DNA of 15,669 nt, taken from an uncultured Clostridia bacterium (GTDB lineage: Bacteria; Bacillota; Clostridia; Peptostreptococcales; Anaerovoracaceae). How positions within the stretch are numbered: position 1 is the first letter of the stretch; the number at the start of each line of letters is the position of its first letter. The notes below the pieces were generated by a model. It was not told the DNA's origin, made no database searches, and worked only from the letters and a program-made list of their open reading frames with translations. The position numbers and the translations under genes are program-made. This document shows, piece by piece, positions 7,715 through 14,110 of the stretch. The stretch spans positions 1 through 15,669 of the forward strand of contig CAMIWY010000005.1 in the NCBI GenBank assembly GCA_946402595.1. The letters are read 5' to 3'.

Positions 7715-8668
7715 ATGGCAGATATAATAACTCTGGGCGAACTGCTCATAGATATGACTCAGGATGGAACAGACGAACAGGGTAACGGCAGGTTTACCGC
7801 ATACCCGGGTGGAGCTCCTGCCAATGTTGCAGTGGCTGCTGCAAGGCTGGGAGCGGATACAGGATTCATCGGAAAGGTCGGAGATGACTCTTTCGGACGC
7901 AGCCTGGCTGAGACCCTCAGAAAGGAAGGTGTCAACACGGACGGACTTTTCGTATCTGACAGCGTTCCGACCACAATGGCTATAGTTTCGGTCGACGCTT
8001 CGGGAGAAAGGGAGTTTTCTTTCTACAGAAATCCCGGCGCGGATACACAGCTGACGACAGAGGAGGCTGTCTCTGTTATTGAGAACGATCTGCCGCTGAT
8101 CCTTCACGCCGGATCTCTTTCGATGACGACTTCTCCGTCAAGGGAGGCGTGCGAAGAGGCACTGCGTTTTGCAAAAGAAAGAGGAGTGATCATAAGCTAT
8201 GATCCGAACTACCGTGCAGCTCTGTGGGATACGGAGGAAAATGCTGTTGCGATGATGAAGAAGCTGCTTCCTCTCGCTGACATCCTCAAGGTATCCGATG
8301 AAGAGATGCTGATGCTGACCGGTACTGAAGACTTTGAAGAGGGAAGCCTTGTACTGAGCGGGTATGGGCCGCGCCTCGTTCTCGTTACTCTCGGCTCGCA
8401 GGGAGTGTTCGTAAGATACGGAGAGTACGCAGAGGTAGTTCCAGGATTCAGAGTAAAGGTCGCAGATACGAACGGAGCAGGGGACACGTTCCTTGGTGCG
8501 ATGCTTGCACAGATAGCGGCCCGCGGCGAGGGCGCAGACCTTCTCTGCGGACTGAATGCTGAGACACTCAGAGATTATCTGACATACGCCAACAAAGCAG
8601 CTTCGCTCACATGCTCAAGGCACGGAGCGATACCTGCTATGCCGACAGCGGAAGAAATGGGTAAGTGA
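7715..8668 (+). CDS. PfkB family carbohydrate kinase, probable fructokinase
   Basis: A 317-residue ribokinase-fold enzyme that would transfer phosphate from ATP to a sugar, most likely fructose to fructose 6-phosphate. PfkB signature 1 is GGAPANVAVAAARLG with GKVGDDSFG (32-61). Signature 2 is DTNGAGDTFLGAM (251-263), with the catalytic base D257 and the GAGD anion hole. The N-terminus (ITLGELLIDM) and the GGAPAN motif are usual in bacterial fructokinases (ScrK type). ATG 7715 follows AAAGG at 7701-7705. The gene ends one base before the GH13_4 gene, so the two are translationally coupled. That pairing fits a kinase for fructose released from sucrose. Other ketoses such as 2-dehydro-3-deoxygluconate or tagatose cannot be excluded from sequence alone. 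Confidence 0.9.
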   Translation: MADIITLGELLIDMTQDGTDEQGNGRFTAYPGGAPANVAVAAARLGADTGFIGKVGDDSFGRSLAETLRKEGVNTDGLFVSDSVPTTMAIVSVDASGEREFSFYRNPGADTQLTTEEAVSVIENDLPLILHAGSLSMTTSPSREACEEALRFAKERGVIISYDPNYRAALWDTEENAVAMMKKLLPLADILKVSDEEMLMLTGTEDFEEGSLVLSGYGPRLVLVTLGSQGVFVRYGEYAEVVPGFRVKVADTNGAGDTFLGAMLAQIAARGEGADLLCGLNAETLRDYLTYANKAASLTCSRHGAIPAMPTAEEMGK

Positions 8669-8669
8669 C

Positions 8670-10526
8670 ATGGCTAAGAGAAGAAACATATTCAGGGAAA
8701 GACTCGATGCGAACATGGAGGAGCTCAAAGGCCTCTACATGAGCATCTACAATGATGAGAAGGCGTTCGACTTCTTCCTGGGCATGCTGAAGCGCGCTTA
8801 CAGCGACCGCAAGGCGACTCTGAGAAATCTTGATGAGCGCCGTCTGGAGAATCCTGAAGCTCATCATTCCAACAGGATGATAGGAATGATGATGTACACG
8901 GAGAAGTTCGGAGGGACCCTGAAGGGGGTGGAGGAAAAACTCCCTTATCTGAAGGAATGCGGGGTGAAGTATCTGCATCTGATGCCGCTTCTTGATTCCC
9001 CGGATGATGAGAGAAGTGACGGCGGTTATGCTGTTTCGGATTTCCGGAAGGTAAGACCTGACCTGGGCACGATGGATGACCTTGAGGACCTTGCGGCATC
9101 CTGCCACAGGAGAGGCATAAGGATTTGCCTTGATTTTGTCATGAATCACACAAGTGAGGACCACGAGTGGGCAAAAGCTGCCCGCAAGGGCGACAAGGGA
9201 GCGCAGGAAAAGTACTTCTTCTACGACAACTGGGATACCCCGAATGAATTCGAGAAGACCATGCCTCAGGTATTCCCTGAGACAGCGCCGGGAAGCTTCA
9301 CGTATCTTGAGGACATATTCAAGGTCGTAATGACATCGTTCTATCCGTTCCAGTGGGATCTCAACTACGCCAATCCGATGGTGTTCAATGACATGACGGA
9401 GAACATGCTGTATCTGGCTAACCGCGGAGTGGATATCATAAGGCTCGATGCAGTTCCGTATATATGGAAAGAGCTGGGGACCAACTGCCGCAACCTGCCG
9501 CAGGTACACACTCTTGTGCGCATGATGAATCTGGCGTGCAGCATCGTATGCCCGAGCGTACTTCTGCTTGGAGAAGTCGTTATGGAGCCTAAGGAAGTCG
9601 TTCCGTACTTCGGAACTCCTGAAAAACCGGAATGCGACATGCTCTATAACGTCACGACGATGTGCACCATATGGCATACTCTGGCCACAAGGGATGTAAG
9701 GCTGCTGAGACATCAGCTTGAGATTCTGGAGATGCTGCCTGACAACTGCATGTTCCAGAACTATCTCAGGTGCCATGATGACATAGGCTGGGGACTTGAC
9801 TACGGATACCTCGGATGGTTCGGTACACAGCAGGCTCCTCACAAGAAATACCTCAATGACTGGTTCACCGGAAAGTGGCCCGGAAGTCCGTCAAGGGGAG
9901 AACTGTATAATGACTCAGAAGAGCTCGCTGATGCGAGGCTGTGCGGCACGACTGCATCACTCTGCGGAGTGGAGTCGGCTATTGAATCAGGAGATATGAA
10001 TGCTCTTGATACTGCCGTTGCGGCAGACTTTATGCTCCACGCATGGATGCTGATGCTCAAGGGCATCCCTGTCCTGTACAGCGGCGATGAGATAGGTATG
10101 CTGAATGACAATGCTTATCACCTGGACCCGGATAAGGCTGCTGACAGCAGGAACCTCCACAGGGGTGACTTCCGCTGGGATATGGCGGAACACAGGAATG
10201 ACCCGGATACTCTTACCGGGAGAATATTTGAAGGCATTACAAAGCTTATCAACATAAGAAGAGAGAATCAGATATTCCATTCGGATGCGAAGATGTATCC
10301 TGTCAATCTTGGAGACGACAGAGTCCTGGGTGTCATGAGAGAGTACAAAGGTCAGAAGATGCTGGGAATCTATAACTTCTCGGAGCACAGATGCAGGACG
10401 GAAATCGAGACTGCAGAATGGAAGGACATGACCGAGCCGGAGAGAGAATATATCCCGGGCGAAGGGCCTAAGTCAGAGTACTGGATCGAACCTTATGGAT
10501 TCAGATGGTTCATAAGAGACCTGTAG
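8670..10526 (+). CDS. GH13 subfamily 4 enzyme, amylosucrase-like (sucrose-active)
   Basis: A 618-residue alpha-amylase superfamily protein that closely follows Neisseria amylosucrase in order of motifs: SDGGYAVSDFR, DFVMNHTS, YFFYDNWDTP, FQWDLNYANP, IIRLDAVPYIWK, CHDDIGW, LYSGDEIGMLND and a DSRN.HRG segment. Catalytic residues are nucleophile D260, acid/base E302 and transition-state stabiliser D370; R494 matches the sucrose-binding arginine of the family. An alpha-helical N-terminal domain (about 1-75) and C-terminal beta domain are present; length is close to the usual 630-650. It should split sucrose, either building an alpha-1,4-glucan or hydrolysing it, and release fructose for the kinase one base upstream. 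The arginine that tunes polymerisation in the Neisseria enzyme (R226) aligns with proline in MPQVFPE, so product profile may differ. No signal peptide is seen. Alternative call: sucrose hydrolase of the same subfamily. Confidence 0.9.
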   Translation: MAKRRNIFRERLDANMEELKGLYMSIYNDEKAFDFFLGMLKRAYSDRKATLRNLDERRLENPEAHHSNRMIGMMMYTEKFGGTLKGVEEKLPYLKECGVKYLHLMPLLDSPDDERSDGGYAVSDFRKVRPDLGTMDDLEDLAASCHRRGIRICLDFVMNHTSEDHEWAKAARKGDKGAQEKYFFYDNWDTPNEFEKTMPQVFPETAPGSFTYLEDIFKVVMTSFYPFQWDLNYANPMVFNDMTENMLYLANRGVDIIRLDAVPYIWKELGTNCRNLPQVHTLVRMMNLACSIVCPSVLLLGEVVMEPKEVVPYFGTPEKPECDMLYNVTTMCTIWHTLATRDVRLLRHQLEILEMLPDNCMFQNYLRCHDDIGWGLDYGYLGWFGTQQAPHKKYLNDWFTGKWPGSPSRGELYNDSEELADARLCGTTASLCGVESAIESGDMNALDTAVAADFMLHAWMLMLKGIPVLYSGDEIGMLNDNAYHLDPDKAADSRNLHRGDFRWDMAEHRNDPDTLTGRIFEGITKLINIRRENQIFHSDAKMYPVNLGDDRVLGVMREYKGQKMLGIYNFSEHRCRTEIETAEWKDMTEPEREYIPGEGPKSEYWIEPYGFRWFIRDL

Positions 10527-10575
10527 GCGGGCTCAGGTATCCTGAAGCAGGCCGGATATACGGGAAGAGATACTG

Positions 10576-10610
10576 AAGATGGCAGGATCACGGTTCTGCC
10601 ATCTTTTATT
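10576..10610 (+). terminator. Intrinsic terminator of the dehydrogenase-to-GH13 operon
   Basis: A 10-bp stem pairs AAGATGGCAG (10576-10585) with CTGCCATCTT (10596-10605) around a 10-base loop, followed by TTATT. It lies 50 bases after the GH13_4 stop and closes the four-gene operon. Confidence 0.85.
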
Positions 10611-10662
10611 GCGCCCGGAGAACGGCACTAAACTTTACAACTGGTAATTTCTTCACAAGGTG

Positions 10663-10691
10663 TGGTCAATTACATGTACGAATGGTAAAAT
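10663..10691 (+). promoter_or_regulatory. Promoter of the acyl-CoA synthetase gene
   Basis: TGGTCA at 10663-10668 (4 of 6 to the -35 consensus), a 17-base spacer and TAAAAT at 10686-10691 (5 of 6), with the extended TG at 10683-10684. Transcription would start near 10698, giving a leader of about 109 bases. Confidence 0.6.
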
Positions 10692-10712
10692 ATAGACAAT
10701 ATTCACGGCATT

Positions 10713-10732
10713 GTGCAGACGGGAGTCTGCGC
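10713..10732 (+). other. Hairpin at the 5' end of the acyl-CoA synthetase leader
   Basis: GTGCAGAC (10713-10720) pairs with GTCTGCGC (10725-10732), one wobble, around a GGGA tetraloop. It would sit about 15 bases from the predicted transcript start. There is no T-tract, so it is not a terminator; a message-stabilising 5' hairpin is the simplest reading. The rest of the 10611-10806 gap holds the promoter and no recognised gene. Confidence 0.5.
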
Positions 10733-10806
10733 ATCTGCTTATAGAGGGGAATACTTGTGTATTGATCGTATATATTGTGAATATTGGAGAGGAAAAGGAA
10801 AAGCTA

Positions 10807-12474
10807 ATGAGAAAGTACAAATGCAAATATGACATAGAATTCCAGGATCTTAAGGAGATCATGGATTTTGTGGCAGATAAGTACGGAAAGAACACCGGAT
10901 TCATCTACAAGAGTGCGGACAGGAAGACTAAGACTGAGATAACATACCGCAAGTTCAGAGAGGATCTGGATGCAATAGGAGCATATCTTATCAGCAAGGG
11001 GCTCAAAGGAAAGAGGATCGTTGTTATCGGTCCTAACTCCTACCAGTGGCTCGCAGCATACTATGCTGTAGTCATCAATGTAGGCGTGGTCGTTCCTCTG
11101 GACAAGGGGCTTCCTGAAGATGAGATCATCAATTCTCTTAAGAAGTGCAAAGCGGATGCGATCATATATGATGACAGCCTCAAGCTGGACTTTGAAAGCA
11201 TCATCGCCAGAGAAGACATCAATGCTGATACACTGATACCTATGAGCGACTTCACTCAGGAGAAGATGCCTGAACTGGCAAAGCTCATCAAGCAGTACAA
11301 GCCTGAGTTCAAGGTCATAGACAAGCATGCAACGGATATCATCCTGTTCACTTCGGGAACATCTGCTGATGCCAAGGCTGCACAGCTGTCTCAGCGCAAT
11401 ATCGCATCCACGATCGCAGCAATGAGGAAGGTCGAGCCTATCTACGAGGACGACGTAGAGATGATCCTGCTTCCGCTTCACCATGCATTCGGAAATCAGG
11501 GCGTTCTGATGTTCATCAGCAACGGATGCACCAATGTATTCTGCAGCGGACTCAAGTATGTCCAGAAGGAACTCAAGGAATACGGCGTGACCGCATTTTT
11601 CTGCGTACCTCTGATCATTGAATCGATGATCGGAAAGGTGCTCAAGACTGCTGAGAAGGAAGGCAAACTTGCCAAGCTGGAGACCGGACGTAAGATATCC
11701 AAAGCTCTCATGAAGATGGGAATCGATGTAAGACGCAGGATATTCAAGGACGTCATCGACGGACTGGGCGGGAAGCTGAGATTCCTCATAAGCGGAGCTG
11801 CCGGCCTTGATCCTAAGATTCTGGAGTATGCTACTGACTTCGGCATTCTTACAGTCCAGGGATACGGCCTTACAGAGACTGCACCGACTATCTCATCAGA
11901 GAGTTACTTCTACCGCAAACCGGGTTCAGTAGGTCACGCAATGCCGGGGGTTGAAGTCAAGATCAATGATCCTGATGAGAACGGTATCGGAGAACTGTTT
12001 GCCAAGGGCCCTAACATCATGACGGGCTATCTCGATGATGAGGAAGCAAACAGGGAAGTATTCGTTGACGGATGGTTCAATACCGGAGACCTCGCCCGGA
12101 TCGATGATGAAGGCTACATCTTCCTGACAGGCCGTAAGAAGAACGTCATCGTTCTCAAGAACGGCAAGAACATCTATCCGGAAGAGATCGAGGCCCTTAT
12201 AGACAAGATCCCATACGTAGTTGAGAACGTTGTCATGGGTGAGGCTGTCGGAGATGACTACAGGCTCGTAGCTCATGTCGTCTATGATCCTGAAGCTGAA
12301 GCGCTGCAGGGTAAGAGTTCCGAAGAGATCCAGGCAATTGCCGATGCGGACATAGAGAAGATCAGCAGCGACATGCCTTCATACAAGAGGATCAAGCAGG
12401 TATACCTCAGAACCGAACCGTTCGAGAAGACCACTACACAGAAGATCAAGAGAAGAAAGGTCCAGGCCGGCTAA
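10807..12474 (+). CDS. AMP-forming acyl-CoA synthetase (long-chain fatty acid-CoA ligase-like)
   Basis: A 555-residue member of the AMP-binding (ANL) superfamily that would activate a carboxylic acid with ATP, via an acyl-adenylate, to the CoA thioester. Motifs in order: the phosphate-binding loop TSGT (182-185) with K190, RFLISGAAGLDP, GYGLTET (352-358), GWFNTGD with the conserved D428, hinge GRKKNVIVLKNGKNIYPEEIE (442-462), and the catalytic lysine K546 in TTTQKIKR. The loop is unusual: TSGTSADAKAAQLS lacks the common TG.PKG ending. ATG 10807 follows AAGG at 10795-10798; the frame stays open upstream to 10711, but no conserved residues lie there. The order LISGAAGLDP/GYGLTETAP resembles long-chain ligases (FadD15 type) though it is shorter at the N-terminus. 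It has its own promoter and terminator. Whether it serves the reductase downstream is unknown. Confidence 0.92.
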   Translation: MRKYKCKYDIEFQDLKEIMDFVADKYGKNTGFIYKSADRKTKTEITYRKFREDLDAIGAYLISKGLKGKRIVVIGPNSYQWLAAYYAVVINVGVVVPLDKGLPEDEIINSLKKCKADAIIYDDSLKLDFESIIAREDINADTLIPMSDFTQEKMPELAKLIKQYKPEFKVIDKHATDIILFTSGTSADAKAAQLSQRNIASTIAAMRKVEPIYEDDVEMILLPLHHAFGNQGVLMFISNGCTNVFCSGLKYVQKELKEYGVTAFFCVPLIIESMIGKVLKTAEKEGKLAKLETGRKISKALMKMGIDVRRRIFKDVIDGLGGKLRFLISGAAGLDPKILEYATDFGILTVQGYGLTETAPTISSESYFYRKPGSVGHAMPGVEVKINDPDENGIGELFAKGPNIMTGYLDDEEANREVFVDGWFNTGDLARIDDEGYIFLTGRKKNVIVLKNGKNIYPEEIEALIDKIPYVVENVVMGEAVGDDYRLVAHVVYDPEAEALQGKSSEEIQAIADADIEKISSDMPSYKRIKQVYLRTEPFEKTTTQKIKRRKVQAG

Positions 12475-12502
12475 GGGCAGTAAGCGCATCACTGATAATA
12501 CA

Positions 12503-12537
12503 AAGAGGAACGGGTCCACTCCCGTTCTTCTTTTTTA
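12503..12537 (+). terminator. Intrinsic terminator of the acyl-CoA synthetase gene
   Basis: A 12-bp stem with one wobble pairs 12503-12514 (ending GAACGGG) with 12521-12532 (starting CCCGTTC). The loop is TCCACT and the 3' arm runs into TTTTTT. It lies 28 bases after the stop codon. Confidence 0.92.
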
Positions 12538-12580
12538 TAACGAAGCAATACTGCGGGACATCTTAACGCATTCGTAATAA

Positions 12581-12604
12581 CAATAGCGCCATCGTGCGGT
12601 ATTG
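12581..12604. promoter_or_regulatory. Inverted repeat upstream of the reductase promoter, candidate regulator site
   Basis: CAATAGCGC (12581-12589) faces GCGGTATTG (12596-12604) across six bases; eight of nine positions pair. A further direct copy, CAATACTGC, lies at 12546-12554. The repeat ends 12 bases before the -35. The site is visible in the sequence; binding of a regulator is inference. Confidence 0.4.
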
Positions 12605-12616
12605 ACGCAATCTATT

Positions 12617-12644
12617 TTGCCTTATATCTGACGGATAGTAGAAT
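12617..12644 (+). promoter_or_regulatory. Promoter of the double-cubane reductase gene
   Basis: TTGCCT at 12617-12622 (4 of 6), a 16-base spacer and TAGAAT at 12639-12644 (5 of 6). Transcription would start near 12651, at the edge of a perfect palindrome. The alternative TTGACG at 12602-12607 has no matching -10. Confidence 0.5.
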
Positions 12645-12651
12645 TTAAGAG

Positions 12652-12665
12652 TAAGGCGCGCCTTA
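12652..12665. promoter_or_regulatory. Perfect 14-base palindrome at the predicted transcript start
   Basis: TAAGGCGCGCCTTA is perfectly self-complementary and starts 7 bases after the -10 element. It is in the right place for a repressor operator. The overlapping GCGCC/GGCGT (12657-12661 with 12666-12670) could form a small RNA hairpin before ATTTTT instead. Confidence 0.4.
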
Positions 12666-12708
12666 TGGCGTATTTTTGCTGAGATTATTTTCAAAGGGAG
12701 AAAGAATT

Positions 12709-13977
12709 ATGGCAGACAATCAGAAAATGTGGGGCGAACTCGGAATGAATCTCGAGATGCACGACCAGCTGTGCGCAGTACTTCCTGGAGCTATCGGAGA
12801 TGTATTCATGTCCCAGGAGAACAGACCGGAATGCATGGATTATTTCGACATGGTCCTCGCTGATGTTCACGGACTCAGACCGGCTGAGCTCGTTGAGTTC
12901 AGAAAGAACGGCGGCAAGGTATTCGGCACATTCTGTGCATATGTACCGGACGAAGTAATCGTTGCAGCAGACGCTATCGCAACAGGTCTCTGCGCTGGTT
13001 CACAGTTCTGGGTACCTGGCGGTGAGAGATATCTTCCTGCCAACACATGCCCGCTGATCAAGGCTATGCTCGGAGCAAGATTCGACAGAACATGCCCGTT
13101 CTACAGACTCGCTGACGTATATATCGGTGAGAACACATGCGACGGCAAGAAGAAGGCTTATGAGATCCTCGGCACAGACGTACCTATGCACATCATGGAT
13201 CTTCCTCAGATGAAGAGACCTAAGGACTATCTCAAGTGGGCTGATGAGATCAAGGAGCTCAAGGACCTCGTAGAGAAGGAAACAGGCAACGAAGTAACAG
13301 CTGAGAAGCTCGCTGAAGGTATCAAGACCATCAACGCTAAGAGAGCAGCTCTTCAGAGACTGTATGATGAGAGAAAGAACCTCAACGTTCCTATCTCCGG
13401 AACAGACACACTGCTGATCAGCCAGATCGCTTACTATGATGATCCTAAGAGATTCGCAGCAATGGTCAACAAGCTGTGCGACGAGCTAGACAAGAGAGTT
13501 GCAGAGGGCGTAAACGTTGCTGAAGGAAAGAAGAGAATCCTCATCACAGGAACACCGATGGCTATTCCTAACTGGAAGATGCACAACCTCGTCGAGACAA
13601 GCGGCGGCGTAGTAGTATGCGAAGAGACCTGTACAGGTACAAGATACTTCGAGAATCAGGTAGACGAGAGCGGCACAACAGTTGACGAGATGATCCAGCA
13701 CATCGCTGACAGATACATGGGCATCAACTGCGCATGCTTCACACCTAACACAGGAAGATTTGACGATGTTGTCAGACTCGCTAAGGAATTCAAGGCTGAC
13801 GGAGTTATCGATGTCAACCTCATGTTCTGCCAGACATACGATATCGAGGGAAGAAGCCTCGAAGAGAGATGCAAGGCAGAGGGAATCCCATTCCTCGGAC
13901 TCGAGACAGACTACACTGACAACGATGCTCAGCAGCTCAAGACAAGAATCGGCGCATTCATCGAGATGCTTGGATAA
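12709..13977 (+). CDS. Double-cubane-cluster reductase, 2-hydroxyacyl-CoA dehydratase superfamily (DCCP/YjiM type)
   Basis: A 422-residue iron-sulfur protein. ATG 12709 follows AAAGGGAG at about 12693-12700. It carries the pattern I know from the single-subunit branch of the 2-hydroxyacyl-CoA dehydratase D family: TFCAYVPDE (C76), SLCA-like GLCAGSQ (C95), NTCPLIK (C114), RTCPF (C129), NTCDGKKK (C144), CEETCTGTR (C304, C308), NCACFTPN (C341, C343), LMFCQTYD (C374) and LETDYTDND near the end. Proteins of this branch characterised from Carboxydothermus hold an [8Fe-9S] double-cubane cluster and use ATP-driven electrons from an activase to reduce small molecules such as acetylene. The absence of a second dehydratase subunit and the downstream activase support this over a true HgdAB-type dehydratase. 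All 21 arginines are AGA, a sign of strong codon selection. The natural substrate is unknown; which six cysteines bind the cluster is not determined here. Confidence 0.88.
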   Translation: MADNQKMWGELGMNLEMHDQLCAVLPGAIGDVFMSQENRPECMDYFDMVLADVHGLRPAELVEFRKNGGKVFGTFCAYVPDEVIVAADAIATGLCAGSQFWVPGGERYLPANTCPLIKAMLGARFDRTCPFYRLADVYIGENTCDGKKKAYEILGTDVPMHIMDLPQMKRPKDYLKWADEIKELKDLVEKETGNEVTAEKLAEGIKTINAKRAALQRLYDERKNLNVPISGTDTLLISQIAYYDDPKRFAAMVNKLCDELDKRVAEGVNVAEGKKRILITGTPMAIPNWKMHNLVETSGGVVVCEETCTGTRYFENQVDESGTTVDEMIQHIADRYMGINCACFTPNTGRFDDVVRLAKEFKADGVIDVNLMFCQTYDIEGRSLEERCKAEGIPFLGLETDYTDNDAQQLKTRIGAFIEMLG

Positions 13978-14043
13978 TTAATAGAGCAGCTTGCGCACGA
14001 GCCGTAAGATGACTTGTCCTGACAGGGATAACAAACAGGTAAT

Positions 14044-14074
14044 AAAGGGCGGAATGATCTTCCGCCCTTTGTTT
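14044..14074 (+). terminator. Terminator between the reductase gene and the DUF3343 gene
   Basis: A perfect 11-bp stem pairs AAAGGGCGGAA (14044-14054) with TTCCGCCCTTT (14060-14070) around TGATC. The T-tract is interrupted (TTTGTTTC), so read-through is possible. It would let the reductase be made in excess over its activase. Confidence 0.82.
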
Positions 14075-14092
14075 CGCAAAATCATAAAGATA

Positions 14093-14101
14093 TGATACAA
14101 T
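14093..14101 (+). promoter_or_regulatory. Extended -10 promoter directly in front of the DUF3343 gene
   Basis: TG at 14093-14094, one base, then TACAAT at 14096-14101 (5 of 6). The A of the start codon is at 14111, only nine bases lie between, so transcription would start at or within about three bases of the ATG. No convincing -35 is seen. Confidence 0.5.
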
Positions 14102-14110
14102 AACTGCGCT

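Noticed and set aside
8637..9842. A 401-codon open frame on the minus strand opposite the GH13_4 gene
   Set aside because: It is fully antisense to a strongly supported enzyme with intact catalytic motifs, shows no recognisable domain, and is explained by the codon bias of the + strand gene.
12511..12523. Shared TCCACTCC in the terminators at 5495 and 12515 as a repeat element
   Set aside because: The shared bases are a short loop and one stem arm within otherwise different hairpins; chance is sufficient.
12709..13977. Calling the reductase a (R)-2-hydroxyacyl-CoA dehydratase subunit
   Set aside because: Those enzymes need two related subunits encoded side by side; only one is present here, and its cysteine pattern and DUF3343-activase context match the double-cubane branch.
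13978..14043. TTGT...ACAA dyad after the reductase gene as a redox-sensor (Rex) site
   Set aside because: The arms are only four bases and the spacing does not match the Rex consensus.
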